A DNA stretch of 64,000 nt from NCBI GenBank assembly GCA_026018925.1, contig JAKSZU010000029.1:14435778-14499777 (forward strand), written 5' to 3'. The stretch is from Tupaia tana. Its lineage: Eukaryota > Chordata > Mammalia > Scandentia > Tupaiidae. Position 1 is the first letter of the stretch, and every line of letters begins with the position of its first letter. This document shows positions 21,891-33,275 of this stretch, piece after piece. The notes below the pieces were generated by a model. The model did no database searches. It saw only the letters and a list, made by a program, of their open reading frames with translations, and was not told where the DNA came from. Made by a program: the position numbers and the translations under genes.

Positions 21891-22475
21891 AGGTATGTTT
21901 TTTTTTGTGGTACTGAAAAAGATTATATATAGAGAATAAAACTTTCTCTCTAAAGGGAGCTCTCCATTAGTTGTACATAATTGACCCACTCTGTGTTTTC
22001 TCTGTGAATTGTCCTTGGAGGCTGGCTTCTTCCCATCACCCTCTTTCTCCTCTCTGTCTCCTCGACTTCACCATGTCTTTCACTGTCCTTGATTTTATAA
22101 AATGATGGGAAGAGAAAGTATGGAATGTAGTTGCAATATAACCTTAACATAACTTAGAATGAACAGATTAAGATGGACAAAATATTGGAAGAAATGTTAG
22201 TATATTGTAAAGTCAGAATGACCATTTGGGGAGCATCTGAGCAGTTGTTCTCTTTTACTGGCATGGATGACCTACAGGTGTCTGCAGTTATTTATTGTGC
22301 CTGTCTTGATCATAACAGAATTAATTTTAATTTTTCTTATACTGTCTTCAAAAATCATGGAAGAAGGAACAGTGATCCAGTTTTAAAACACTGAAACACT
22401 TTTGATGCATATAGTCTCAGGATATCCTATTTGGTTTATAAATAAGTTTGTATTTTAAAGAAACACTAAATCATG
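21891..22475. other. V2R intron 3 sequence, nothing recognised
   Basis: No coding exon or recognised repeat. Confidence 0.4.
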
Positions 22476-22640
22476 GAACCAGCAGGTGGCATCACAGTTA
22501 AGGCACTGGACTCTCACATGGTTGACTGTGTTTTGTATCCTGGGCCTCTCTCTCTTATTCTCTGTCTCTCTTTGGTGGTACAAACACCATACAGAAAACC
22601 TAAAAAAAAGCAATATTAATTAATAAAATAAAATAAATAA
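22476..22640 (+). repeat. SINE-B
   Basis: Head GGAACCAGCAGGTGGCATC, CT-rich stretch and A/T tail. Confidence 0.75.
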
Positions 22641-22921
22641 TGTAAGCAAGTTCATTAATTATGTATAAAACATCTTTATCAAAAAGAGACAATAAATTAG
22701 ACAAATTTGTTGAGAAAGACAAGTAAATATAATATACATACATAAAAATAAAGAAAAGAAATTTAGTTTCCATTTGAATTCTACTGTACTAACAATAAGA
22801 ACATTTGATTTGCTCTGTAAAAGTTAGAGGTTGACTCTTGGAAAAGCAAGTAGTTTTGTCAAAATGGTTACCTAGATATGTTAAAGATGAGAGTGTTTTC
22901 ATTCTAAAAATGTAAAGACTG

Positions 22922-23166
22922 GGGGCCAGCAGTTGGCATAATGGCTATGATGCTGGACTTCCGTGTAGTAGACCGGGGTTGAGTCCCTAACCTGGTGGCT
23001 TAAACTCATGCTGGGTGAGTGTGCATCTGTGCCCAAGATCCTGAGAGGAGAATGAAGGAGAAGGAATTGCGGCATAGCATCCCCTCTGGGGGGGTGATTT
23101 CTCAATTTTTTCTGTCTCTCTCTGTCTTTTGGCAGGCGCATGTACCCTATAGCAAAAACCTCTTAA
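22922..23166 (+). repeat. SINE-A, young
   Basis: Plus copy with TSD AAATGTAAAGACTG on both sides (about 22908-22921 and 23169-23182). Confidence 0.9.
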
Positions 23167-23284
23167 AAAAAATGTAAAGACTGAAAGAACAGTTGTATGA
23201 GCAATAAAAGTTAATTATTTTCTGTAAAAGAATGTCATAAATTTAAAAATAAGAGTCTAACATGTTTTATTAAAAATCTTCTTA

Positions 23285-23452
23285 GTGAGGCCTACAAGTG
23301 GTATGGTGGTTAAATCTCTTAACTCCCACATGGCTGAGTGGTTTGAGTCCTGGACCTGACAGATTGATTTCTCATTTTCCTTCTCTTTCTCTTTCTCTGT
23401 CTCTCTCTCATCAGTACCAATGCCTATTGCAAATTAAAAATAATGATAATAG
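23285..23452 (+). repeat. SINE-B
   Basis: Head GCCTACAAGTGGTATGGTGG, B-box relic GGTTTGAGTCC, CT-rich body and an AATGATAAT tail that served as target for the next SINE. Confidence 0.75.
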
Positions 23453-23716
23453 GGACCAACAGTTAGTGCAATGGCTGTGCCACTGAACTCCCGTGTAGTC
23501 AACCGCAGTTTGAATCCTGGACCCAGTAGATTTAACTCATGCCAGGCACGTGTGCTTGCTTGCCCAAGATCCCAAGAGGAGAATGTAGGAGAAGAAATTG
23601 TGGCATGGTCATCCCCCTGGAGGGTGATTTCTCACTTTCTGTGTCTCTGTCTCTGTCTGCCTGTCCAGCAAGCGCATGCGTCCTGTAGCAAAAAATCTCT
23701 CCAAAAAAAAAAAAAA
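23453..23716 (+). repeat. SINE-A, young
   Basis: Full-length plus copy in the tail of a SINE-B, with TSD AATAATGATAATAG at 23439-23452 and a near-copy after the A-tail. Confidence 0.9.
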
Positions 23717-23775
23717 AATAATGATAATGATAATAGATCAAATTAAATAAATACTTCTTCAAATGCTAACTCTTT

Positions 23776-24028
23776 AAGTGGGATGGATCTATGGTCTATT
23801 GAATAAGGCAGCTAAATTCCACATGGCCCAAGTCCAAAACCTTGAGGGCTCAAAAATATGCCTGGCATGTGTGCATGCATGCATTCCCAAAATCCCAAAA
23901 GAAAGGAGAAATGAAGAAGAGATTGCAGCTCATTCCCCATGGGGGCACTTCTCTCATCTCTCATATTCTCTCTATGTCTCTCTGCAAAGTTTACTTGTCC
24001 ACCAGGAATAAAAATCTCTTTAGAATTT
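23776..24028 (+). repeat. SINE-A, old copy
   Basis: Diverged plus copy (CATGTGTGCATGCATGCATT, then GGAGAAATGAAGAAGAGATT). Confidence 0.65.
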
Positions 24029-24035
24029 AAAAGTT

Positions 24036-24297
24036 TGGGAACCACAGATGGCATAATTTTTATGTCACTGGACTCTCATGTAGTTGGCCATGGTTCAAAT
24101 CTCAGACCTGGAAGCTTAATACTCATTCCAGTGGTGTGTGCATGCATGCCTCAAATCCCAAGAGGAGAATGAAGGAGAAGGGATTCTGGCATGGCTATCC
24201 CTCCTGTGGGTGATTTCTCACTTATTGTCTCTCTGTTTCACTCTCTCTGGCAAGAGCACATGCCCTATAGCAAAAATCTCTCCAAATAAAAAAGGAT
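24036..24297 (+). repeat. SINE-A, old copy
   Basis: Plus copy: GGGAACCACAGATGGCATAA head, GAATGAAGGAGAAGGGATTC core, CCCTATAGCAAAAATCTCTC end. Confidence 0.8.
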
Positions 24298-24579
24298 TTA
24301 AAAGTTTTAAATTTATATATTTGTTACAAATTATTTCTTTTTATGTCACATGACAATAACACTTGTACCAAAAGAAGTCCAAAATAAAGATAAAGAACAA
24401 AACAGGTTTGTTATTTTTTAAAGTTTTATTGAGGTGCAAATAGTATCCAAAAATTGCACTTATTTAATGGCAATTTTTGGATAAACTTGAAGAACTGTAT
24501 ACCTTTATACTACTCCTACCACTATCAAGAGTCTAAATCTTTTCATACATATAGTGCCTTTTAAAAGTTTTTCCTACAA

Positions 24580-24728
24580 GGGACCAACAGATGCCATAGG
24601 GGCCATAGTGTTGAACTCCCACATGGCGGACTGGTTCCAGTCTAGAACCTGGTGGCTTGCTTTCTCAGTTTCTCTATCTCTCTTGTCAAATTTTCAAAAT
24701 AGCAATAATAAGTAAAATTAAATAATTC
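24580..24728 (+). repeat. SINE-B
   Basis: Head GGGACCAACAGATGCCATAG, CT-rich part and A/T tail. Confidence 0.75.
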
Positions 24729-24840
24729 TTATTTTTTTCCCTACATGTGCATTTGTTAAGGAAAGACACAGAGGGGAAGTGAGAAATCACCATCCATGGG
24801 GAATAGTCAAGATGGAATCCTTTCTCCATCTTTGTTTATA
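24729..24840 (-). repeat. SINE-A fragment
   Basis: Only the tail and CT-rich part remain (AGTGAGAAATCACC and GGAATCCTTTCTCC). Confidence 0.55.
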
Positions 24841-24889
24841 TCTGGAATTTGAGACATGAACCAATATGTGTCCAGTGTTTTGTTTTCTT

Positions 24890-25061
24890 TTAAAATAATT
24901 ATTTTATTTTATTTATTTTTGTTTTATAGAATTTGATCAGAGAGAGACAGAGAGAAAGGAAAAAAGGAGAATCAGAAAGCAAGTCATCAAGTCCAGAACT
25001 TGAACCACAGTCAGCCATGAGAGAGTCCAATGTCTTAGCCACCACACCAACTGTTGGACCC
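24890..25061 (-). repeat. SINE-B
   Basis: Minus copy: TTTGATCAGAGAGAGACAGA and head CCACACCAACTGTTGGACCC. Confidence 0.75.
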
Positions 25062-25492
25062 ATCCAGTGTGTTTTGTCAGCTGCAGGTACAGGAACCAAG
25101 ATGCTGGCTTAGTGATGTGTAATTAAGCCACTTTAATCACACCATTCACTGGCTGGGCCCACGTGTGCCCTTTATAAATGACCAAGTTTAGCCTCTAATT
25201 AGTCCAAGCCAGATTTTGTTAGTCTGAGTTTTATGGAAGTCCATGTACAAACTGCTCTTTGGGAAACATCCTAGAATTTTTCTTATGAACTACAACCACT
25301 CCTCCATTGTTTTTAGAAAAAAAGAAAAAGAGAGAGAGAGTACATATCACATGACTACAGAACTGGTGACAACTCAATCCATATTGAACTCCTACTAAAA
25401 AGGGTTTGAGATGATAAAATAGAAGGATTACTTCTACTGCCCAGCTCTACATTTCATGCAGTCCTAATTTGTAAATCCTGCCTTTAATCTAG
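25062..25492. other. End of V2R intron 3, nothing recognised
   Basis: A short AGAGAGAGAG run near 25331. Ends in the exon 4 acceptor CTTTAATCTAG. Confidence 0.5.
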
Positions 25493-25717
25493 CTTCCTCA
25501 ATTTCTGAGGAAAAGCCAATTGATAAACAGCATTATGTACAATAAGCCCCTGGATGAAAAAAGAAAAACAATACAGTATGATATCCACAATCTTATGAGA
25601 TTTTCTAATCGCAGTTGGCTGTTGTTTAAAGTAGGAGATTTTGTCTACAGGAGCACCCATGATCAAGGCTTGGTCATCAATGGAGAGATGATAAACTGGC
25701 CTGTTAGTTTCAAGGAG
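25493..25717 (+). pseudogene. V2R exon 4 (end of flytrap lobe), open
   Basis: 225 bp, phase 0 at both ends, acceptor AG at 25491-25492 and donor GTATGA at 25718. It encodes LPQFLRKSQLINS, then PLDEKRK, QYDIHNLMRFSN, LLFKVGDFVYRS and EMINWPVSFKE. These are V2R landmarks (family: HPFLK...QYDI.NF...KVG.F). No stop or frameshift. Confidence 0.92.
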
Positions 25718-25819
25718 GTATGATGTCATTTCAATGTTAAATATATACAGAGGTATCTGAACAGGGTCCTGAAATCAAATTGTGTGACTACTTTTTTTGT
25801 GTGTGCTGTTTTTGTTTTC

Positions 25820-26140
25820 TGATATTTTCATTTTTTATTTTTACTTACATTTAATCACTATACCTTTTACATTGTACAACATGACTCTTTCCAGCATGAA
25901 TACAGTGCATATCAGACAAGACAAAGACATTACCATATACATTATCATCAGCAAATAGCTTTTTATTTTTGTGTCAGTTATATGTACTTCTTTTTCCTCT
26001 GTTTCCCTCCCTCCCCTAATACCCACCCTCATATTATCCCTATCCTTACTATCTGTAGTATCTACAGTTGCACTCCATGCTACTATACTTTCCAAACTTG
26101 CAGTTTTTACTATAGAGTGCTGATATTCATGTATTTTATT
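25820..26140 (-). mobile_element. L1 3'-end fragment
   Basis: Minus L1 3'UTR: TTTAATCACTATACC, CCAGCATGAATACAGTGC, the pyrimidine-rich TTTCCCTCCCTCCCCTAA (purine-rich in element sense), ending near ACTATAGAGTGC. 5'-truncated. Confidence 0.8.
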
Positions 26141-26372
26141 TGGTTTTAATTTCTTTTATACATTAAATCACTATACTTAGTTTGTAAAGTGAACTTTCCA
26201 TCATGAATATATTTCACATCAATCCAGTTGGGGATACTATACATATTATCATCAACAAATAATAATTGATTTCTTTTTCCCATAAATGTCTTGCCTTTCT
26301 ATTTTTGTCTTTAATGTCTCTTCTCACATTCTCCTCCTTCTCCCATTCACTTCCACACTAACTTAGCATTCA
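26141..26372 (-). mobile_element. L1 3'-end fragment
   Basis: A second minus L1 3' end placed directly after the first (TACATTAAATCACTATAC ... TTCCATCATGAATATA). It is cut after the pyrimidine-rich tract. Confidence 0.8.
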
Positions 26373-26385
26373 GTTTGCTTTTCAT

Positions 26386-26870
26386 GGGACCAGCAGGTGC
26401 TGTAGTGGTAAAGGAGCTGAGTTCTCACATGGCCAACCATGTTTTTTTTTGTTTGTTTGTTTTTTTGTTTTTTTGTTTTGTTTTGTTTTTTTGTTTGTTT
26501 GTTTTTTTTTTTTTTTTTTTTGGAGAGGTTTATGCTATAGGGAGCGTGTGCTCGCCAGACAGACAGAGAGAGACATAGAGACAGAAAGCAAGAAATCACC
26601 CCCCAGGGGGGATGGTCATGCCACAATCCCTTCTCCTCGTTTCTCCTCTCGGGATCTTGGGCACGCACGCACACGCGCCCGGCATGAGTTTTAAGCCACC
26701 GGGTCCGGGATGCGAACCGCGGTCGACTACGTGGGAGTCCAGCGACATAGCCATTATGCTAACTGCTGGTCCCCTCAACATAATTTTCAGCCTGAATCTA
26801 GGATTTGAATTGCAGTCAGCCACATGGGAGTCCAGTGCCTTAACCACCACACCTCCTGCTGACCCCAGGT
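26386..26870 (+). repeat. SINE head, nested young SINE-A, then a minus SINE fragment
   Basis: A plus SINE head (GGGACCAGCAGGTGCTGTAG) at 26386-26440 and a minus SINE head (CCACCACACCTCCTGCTGACC) at 26780-26868 flank the young SINE-A at 26441-26773. Confidence 0.65.
26441..26773 (-). repeat. SINE-A, young, with (GTTT)n tail
   Basis: Minus copy with an unusual tail, on the plus strand a mix of T runs and GTTT repeats (26441-26520). The body is near consensus. Confidence 0.9.
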
Positions 26871-27179
26871 AAAAAGATGTTTGTTCAAAGTGTGCTAAGT
26901 GCCACACCATGGAAAAGGGAGATAAACACAAAACTCGCAGTGATCTGTTTGGGGATAAAACATGTCAGGCCCCTGGATTCTCTTACACAAACACCAACAA
27001 GAACAAAGGCATTTCTCACCTGGGAGAGGATACACTAATGGAGTATTAGGAGAGTCCCAGGGAGTAAATCAATCCTGGAACAAAAATTATCTTCACTGGC
27101 ATTAAAAAGAAGTCAGAAAAGGCGGAGTTGATAGCTTATCTCAAAAAAGCTACTAATCACTAATAGTTGGCCACTGCCA
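26871..27179. other. V2R intron 4 sequence, nothing recognised
   Basis: No coding exon or recognised repeat. Confidence 0.4.
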
Positions 27180-27530
27180 GGCGAGCAGGTGGCATAGTGG
27201 TTAAGGTGTTGAATTTTTACATGGCCGACTGTGGTTTAAGGCCAAGACTTGGTGGTTAGAAAATCATGCTGAGTCCATAGGCTTGTGTGCACAAAATCCC
27301 AAGAGGAGAATGTTTTTGTGTCCTGGACCTGGTGACTTGAAAATTATGCCTGGCATGTGTATGTGCATGTATGCCTAAAATCCTGAGAGGAAAATGGGGG
27401 AAAATGGTTTAAGGCATGACCAACCCCTTGAGGATTAATTTCTCACTTATTGTTTTTTTTTTTGTTTGTATCTCTCTCTGGTGATAGCAAATGACCTATG
27501 GCAGACACCTAAAGAAAAATTAATTAAATT
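27180..27530 (+). repeat. SINE-A with duplicated middle
   Basis: The segment from the second half of the head through the core occurs twice. First CTTGGTGG...AAAATCATGCTGAG...CAAAATCCCAAGAGGAGAATG, then TGGTGACTTGAAAATTATG...CTAAAATCCTGAGAGGAAAATG, then a single CT-rich part and tail. Confidence 0.7.
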
Positions 27531-27659
27531 CATGCCTCAGTGAAAATAAAATTTTTTTTTTAAATCTGCATTTTAATCCTGAATTTATACTATGTGACTT
27601 TCCTTACATCCATTCTTACTATAGGAAAACATCTGTTTTTTTATATGCCGATTTGTTTT

Positions 27660-27924
27660 TTCTCGCTTTTCTTTTTTTTGAGAGGTTTTTGCTATAGAGT
27701 GCCTGTGCTCTCCAGAGATAGAGAGAGACAGAGAGATGGAAAGCAAGAAATCACTCCCCGGGGAAATGGCCATGCCGCAATCCCTTTTCCTCCATTCTCC
27801 TCTTAGGATCTTGGGAACTCACGCACATGCGCCTGGTGTGAGTATAAGCCACTGGGTCTGGGACTCGAACTGCAGTCGACTACATGGGAGTCCAGTGACA
27901 GCCATTACGCTAACTGCTGGTCCC
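27660..27924 (-). repeat. SINE-A, young
   Basis: Minus copy. GATTTGTTTT on both sides (about 27650 and 27927) is the TSD. Confidence 0.88.
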
Positions 27925-28029
27925 CTGATTTGTTTTCTTATGCTTGTTTAAACAGCAGTCCGATTAAAATCAATGCAGCAGTGGATATTCATACATAGTT
28001 AAACACTGTATAATGAGATAAATGCATTT

Positions 28030-28590
28030 TTAATTTAATTTAATTTTTATTTTAGATAGATTTTTGCAGTAGGGCATATGTGCTTGCCAGAGAAACAAAG
28101 AGATAAAAAAGCTAGAAATTACACCCTGGGGAGATGGCCATGCCACAATCCCTTTTCCTCCATTCTCTTCTTAAAATTTTGAGTTCAGGGAACCAGCAGT
28201 TAGCGTAATGGCTATGTCGCTGGACTCCCACGTAGTTGACCACGGTTTGCATCCTGGACCCGGTGGCTTAAAACTCACGCCGGTCACGTGTGTGTACGTG
28301 CCCAAGATCCCAAGAGGAGAATGGAGGAGAAGGGATTGCAGCGTGACCATCCCCCCTGGGGGGTGATTTCTCGCTTTCTGTCTCTATGTCTCTCTCTGTC
28401 TGTCTGGCGAGCGCACGTGCCCTATAGCAAAAACCTCTCCAAAAAAAAAAAAAAAAAAAAAAAACAAATTTTGAGTTCACATGCATATTCACCTAGTAAG
28501 ATTCAAGCTGCCAGATCTGGGACTCAAACTGCACTTAGGCATTTGGGAGTCCAACAACACAAACAGTGCACCATCTGCTGGTCCCCAATT
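28030..28590 (-). repeat. SINE-A, old copy, split by a nested SINE-A
   Basis: Tail and core at 28030-28190 (TTGCAGTAGGGCATATGTGC), head part at 28467-28588 (CCATCTGCTGGTCCCC). Confidence 0.78.
28191..28466 (+). repeat. SINE-A, young, nested
   Basis: Full-length plus copy with TSD AAATTTTGAGTTCA before the head and after the A-tail. A-box and B-box positions are kept. Confidence 0.93.
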
Positions 28591-28966
28591 AATGAATTTT
28601 TAGGAAAGTTTGTTTCTGTGTGAACATAATAGATTGCACTTACACAAACCTAGATGATATTGAACATTGCATATGAAATTTATATGGTCTAACCTATTAT
28701 CTTATGGGGCCACTATCATGTATGCTTTTCATCACTGAACTGTTTTCTATCTTTGTAGAGCACATGACTCTTTCATATATATGTCTAAATGTATGTGAAA
28801 GTGTGTGTATGTTTGTGTGTGTCTAAAAAAAATTCCTCTATCATTTGTCAACAAAGTTCTTCTTATATATTGATATTCTATAAACACAAGGAGAGTACAG
28901 ATTAAAATACCATTCATGTTTTTGTAGAAACTATTGACATTTCCTCTTATGTTGCATACCATTTTT
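28591..28966. other. V2R intron 4 sequence, nothing recognised
   Basis: Contains a short GTGTGTGT-rich piece near 28800. No coding exon. Confidence 0.4.
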
Positions 28967-29123
28967 TAAGGATTATTTATTTAATTTGTTATTTATTATT
29001 AGCCTTCTTCAATTTGACGAGAGAGTGGCAGAATGTGAAAGCCAGTCAATGGATCCAGGGATCAAACCATAGTTTGCCATACGAGAATCCAGTGCCCTAT
29101 CCACCCCACCACCTGCCAGCCTC
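28967..29123 (-). repeat. SINE-B
   Basis: Minus copy, head CCACCCCACCACCTGCCAGC. Confidence 0.75.
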
Positions 29124-29210
29124 TTGTATATCATTCTTTGTTGTACTAAACATCTCAAAGCATTAACTATAATCTCAGCCAATTAGATGAGGCAGAAGAT
29201 TTATACAACA

Positions 29211-29758
29211 GGGCCCAGCAGATCACATAGTAGTTACAATGTTGGACTCCCACATGACTGACCACAGTTTGAGTCTTGGACATGCTGTCTAGAACCTCAT
29301 GCTGAGTGCATGTGCATGCATGCCTCCATCCTGGGAGGAGAATGGATTGTGATGTGGCTGTTCCCACTGTGGACTAATTTCTCACTTTCTCTCTCTTTTT
29401 TTTTCTTTCTTTTTTTTTTTTTTTTTTGGAGAGATTTTCGCTATAGGGTGCGTGCGCTTGCCAGACAGAGAGAGACATAGAGACAGAAAGCGAGAAATCA
29501 CCCCCCAGGGGGGATGGTCATGCCACAATCCCTTCTTCTCCATTCTCCTCTCGGGATCTTGGGCACACACGCACATGCGCCCGGCGTGAGTTTTAAGCCA
29601 CCGGGTCTGGGAGGCGAACCGCGGTCGACTACGTGACAGTCCAGCAACATAGCCATTACGCTAACGGTTGGTTCCCATCACTTTCTCTCTCAATGTCCCT
29701 GTTTCTTTCTTTCTCTCTCTCTCACAAGTGTACACACCCTAAGGCAAAAATATTTTTA
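29211..29758 (+). repeat. SINE-A, old copy, split by a nested SINE-A
   Basis: Head and core at 29211-29394, CT-rich part and tail at 29679-29758. The nested copy sits in the CT-rich stretch. Confidence 0.85.
29395..29678 (-). repeat. SINE-A, young, nested
   Basis: Minus copy with a perfect 14-bp TSD, TCACTTTCTCTCTC, at 29381-29394 and 29679-29692. Confidence 0.93.
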
Positions 29759-30155
29759 AAAAAGATTTATATAACAATCATGCTTCACACATGTATTGTG
29801 TTAATATATAAAAAGCAGTGCTCTACTACCGTCAGAGATCAGAAGTGAATTAACCACATTCTTATTCTGCTGGCACATGAGATTTAAGTTAACTTTTTAT
29901 TGTGTGCCTACATATCACATTAGATATTTTAAAATCTAGATCCCAAAATTTTCTACACAATCAGATATGAGGACCTAGTATAAATATTCTTAGGAACACA
30001 GCTTTTCAGAATATTTACCTTATAAAACTTCCATTGAGATTGATTTGAAGAAAGTGATTACATAAGAGAAAAAGAATGACACAAGAGATTATTTTAGATT
30101 GTATGGGGTATAGTAATTAGGTACATTGGAGATATTTGGCAAATAATGCCTAAAG
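29759..30155. other. V2R intron 4 sequence, nothing recognised
   Basis: No coding exon or recognised repeat. Confidence 0.4.
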
Positions 30156-30320
30156 AGGGCTGGCAGGTGACATGATGGTTAAAGCACTGGACTCCCATAT
30201 GGTTGACCACAGTTCTTTTCCCGGACCTGTGGCTTGCTTTCTCACTCTCCCTTTCTCTCTCTCTATTTCTGATCAAATTTCAAAATAATATAATAATAAA
30301 TACAGTTAAATAATTTTTAC
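30156..30320 (+). repeat. SINE-B
   Basis: Head GGGCTGGCAGGTGACATGAT, CT-rich middle, A/T tail. Confidence 0.78.
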
Positions 30321-30394
30321 AAAAAATTAAAAGTAGTAATAATACATAAAGAACAAAAGGAAGCATACTAGTTCTTCATTGTAAGTCTTTGTAA

Positions 30395-30650
30395 AGGTGG
30401 CCAATAGGTAGTATAGTCATTAAGTTCTGGACTCCCACATGGCTGACTGCAGTTTTGAATCCTGGAACCAGAGACTTAAAACTCATGTGTGGCATATGTG
30501 CATGGTTGTGTCAAACCCTGAGAAGACAATAAAGAATGGATTGCAGCTTGGACATCACACCAGGAGTGTTTTCTCACTTTCTCTGTCTCTCTGGCTAGTG
30601 CATGTACCCTATAGCAAAAATCTCTCTCTAAAATAAAACAATTAAAAGAA
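30395..30650 (+). repeat. SINE-A, old copy
   Basis: GGCCAATAGGTAGTATAGTC head, CCTATAGCAAAAATCTCTCT end. It ends about 120 bp before V2R exon 5. Confidence 0.75.
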
Positions 30651-30767
30651 AACCTAACTAATATCAATGTGATGATAGTTTCTCCAAAGTGGAGAAAAAT
30701 AGAGACATCTCAGCAAAACAGTTTATAACATATATGATTATGACTAATGATTCTCTTTTCTGCTCAG

Positions 30768-30891
30768 ACTCCTGAATCTGTGTGTAGTCACAGCTGTGTT
30801 CCTGGATTCCAAAAACTTCCCCAAGAAGGAAGACCTGTTTGTTGCTTTATTTGTGTTTTGTGCCCGGAGTCAGACATTTCAAATCAAACAA
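30768..30891 (+). pseudogene. V2R exon 5 (cysteine-rich segment), open
   Basis: Exactly 124 bp, the usual size of this V2R exon, with acceptor CTGCTCAG and donor GTATGA at 30892. It encodes TPESVCSHSCVPGFQKLPQE, then PVCCFICVLCPESDISNQT, the cysteine-rich linker that couples the flytrap to the 7TM domain. Six or more cysteines are in place. It ends in phase 1 and joins exon 6 correctly (QT + N-AKQCVQCP). Confidence 0.94.
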
Positions 30892-30969
30892 GTATGAAAT
30901 ATATAAGTAGATTCTTAGTCCCTACTATTGGTCAATAAAAATAAAACTGTTACTATTAGAAATGAAACA

Positions 30970-31268
30970 TGGGGGTCAGAAGGTGATGTGGTGGTGAAGA
31001 CACTGTCCCATGTGTCTCACTGTGGTTTAATTTCCAATCCTGAATCTTGAGCCATGCCAGGTGCATGTGCATTTGTGCCCAACATCTCCAGAGCAGAAAA
31101 TAAAATAAAAGACTGTGACAAGGCCATCTCCTCTGGAAGGTGATTTCTCACTTTCTATCTCTCTGCTGAACACATTTGTTCTATAGCAAAACTCTCTCTC
31201 TCTCTGTCTCTCTCTTTCTCTCTCTCTCTCACATACACACACAGGGGGAGAGAGAGAGAGAAAGAAAT
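30970..31268 (+). repeat. SINE-A, old copy, with (CT)n/(GA)n end
   Basis: GGGGGTCAGAAGGTGATGTG head. The end has a (TCTC)n run and CACACACA before GAGAGAGAG. Confidence 0.7.
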
Positions 31269-31595
31269 GAAACATAGAGCACCACTATTCTTAATTTACA
31301 TAATCATTGTTTTGGTATATTTATTTTATAAACACTATTACTACCATATTTTGTGTAAGCTGTTATCTGACCATGCTCATTCAATTAGCTCAACTCTGAA
31401 ATGATTTCCAATGGACACCCTTTCACTTTGGTGCTGGGTAAGACAGTGTCAATCTTAAATCTCATACTGGAGCACATTAGTCATGAAATGCAAGATGTGT
31501 CATTAACAAGGAGAACTGTGGGTGCCTTAAACTCTGAATCTGATTATTATACCCAGATGATAAGCACAGCATAATAACAGATAAATTATTGTAAA
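31269..31595. other. V2R intron 5 sequence, nothing recognised
   Basis: No coding exon or recognised repeat. Confidence 0.4.
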
Positions 31596-31616
31596 AATAT
31601 TCTAAACTTTTTTTTG

Positions 31617-31622
31617 AAAGGT

Positions 31623-31674
<52 letters not shown>

Positions 31675-31810
31675 GCTATAGGGTGCATGTGCTCGCCAGA
31701 AAGACAGAGAGAAACAAAAAGATGGAAAGTGAGAAATTACCCCCCCCCCCCCCAGGGGAGATGGTCATGCCACAATCTCTTCTACTCCATTCTTCACTTG
31801 GGATCTTGGG

Positions 31811-31849
<39 letters not shown>

Positions 31850-31957
31850 ACACACACATGCTCCTGTCATGAGTTTAAGCCACCAGGGCTGGGACTCAAA
31901 CCGCAGTCGACTGCATGGGAGACTAGCAACATAGCCATTATGCCAAAAACTGATCCT
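31617..31957 (-). repeat. SINE-A with three expanded simple repeats
   Basis: Minus copy with TSD AAATATTCTAAACTTTTT on both sides (about 31597 and 31959). It carries a T run of about 50 (31623-31674), a C run of about 13 (31741-31753) and (CA)n at 31818-31846, each at a site where other copies have a short version. Confidence 0.92.
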
Positions 31958-32445
31958 AAAATATTCTAAACTTTTTCATCCATGCTCAAATACACCTATG
32001 CAATTAAGAACAAAGAATTGACTAATATCAGAGTATCACACTTTGAATTATATTGCAGGAAATAAAAGAAACATAGTTTAAAGCTTGAAGACTCAACATT
32101 CTAATCAATTTTACACTTAGGCACCTTGAAATTTGCTGTCATACAAAATATAAAATCAAACAATTGTCAAAATAAAATGTGGTACTGGCAATTGTAAAAT
32201 ATGGAAAATTATAAAAAATAAGCTTCTATTTTTCCAATATATAAGGAATAAATATGGTTTGAATTCTTTCATAAGTATCACTCTATTTCAGGCATTCTAA
32301 CAGTAGAAATTATTTTGATTTTCATTACTAGTAAAAATTAATATTTATGTTTAGGTTAGAATATGCCAAGAAAAAAATGTTTATTTTCTTGTGAATGAAT
32401 TGCAAAACCAAATGAGTGTGTAAAACAAGAAATAAAAATAGAGGT
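31958..32445. other. V2R intron 5 sequence, nothing recognised
   Basis: AT-rich. No coding exon or recognised repeat. Confidence 0.4.
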
Positions 32446-32700
32446 ATGGAGACAGCTCATGGCATGATGGTTAAAGTGACTGAATCTCACAAGACCCAAA
32501 TTGTGACTTCAGTCCTCAATCATATGAGTTGGAAAATACACCAGGAGTTCGTATATTGTGCAAAATAATGATAAGGGGAAAATATGGTGTAGAAGGAATT
32601 GTGGCATGATTATTTTACATAGGTGGTGCTGTCTGAAGTTCTTTCTTTCTCTGGGTGTCTCTCTCTAGTGAGTGAATGTGCCTCCCAGCAAATTTTTTTA
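32446..32700 (+). repeat. SINE-A, old copy
   Basis: Diverged plus copy (GACAGCTCATGGCATGATGG head, AGAAGGAATTGTGGCATGAT core). Confidence 0.65.
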
Positions 32701-32709
32701 CATGAATAA

Positions 32710-32850
32710 CATGGAGCCAGCATGTGGCATGGTGGCGAAGGGTGCTGGACTGCCGCATGGCTGAACGGTTCGAGTCTTGGACTGCGTGGCTTGTTTTCTC
32801 ACTTCCACTGTCTCTGGTAGAATTAAAAATAATAATAATATTAATATAAT
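32710..32850 (+). repeat. SINE-B
   Basis: The head GAGCCAGCATGTGGCATGGT has a well-kept B-box, GGTTCGAGTC. Confidence 0.8.
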
Positions 32851-32888
32851 ATTAATATGAAAAATAAAAAGCTATTTGATGATAATTA

Positions 32889-33045
32889 TGGAGATTTTAA
32901 TCTTTTTGTATTTACTGGTATGCACGGTATTGCTTCTGGAAAAAGAAATGTAATACACTGTAAAGTTATATGTGATTCAATGTAATATAAACAAGATTAT
33001 GATAATAAAATTAATAATAATAGTAACAAATTAAATCAAATAAGT
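32889..33045 (+). mobile_element. L1 3'-terminal module, plus copy
   Basis: Matches in plus sense the last ~190 bp of L1-2 and of the VNTR composite: GGAGATTTTAATCT, GCACGGTATTGCTTCTGGAA, AATGTAATACACTGTAAAGT, then an A/T-rich end. Confidence 0.78.
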
Positions 33046-33069
33046 AAGTAAATTTTTAAATGAATATTA

Positions 33070-33275
33070 GGGCCCAGTAGGTGGCATGATTCATAAGGTA
33101 CTGGAATCCCACATGACCGACCATGATTTGAATCCCAGACCTGGCCACTTGCTTTTCCACTTCCCTCTCCCTTTCTGTCTCTGTCTTTCAATGCTGAACA
33201 CAAATGCCCTAGAGCAAATTTTAAAATTAATAATAAATAAAATTAAATAAATAATTGTATTTAAAAAGAAAAAGA
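33070..33275 (+). repeat. SINE-B
   Basis: Head GGGCCCAGTAGGTGGCATGA and A/T-rich tail. Confidence 0.78.
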
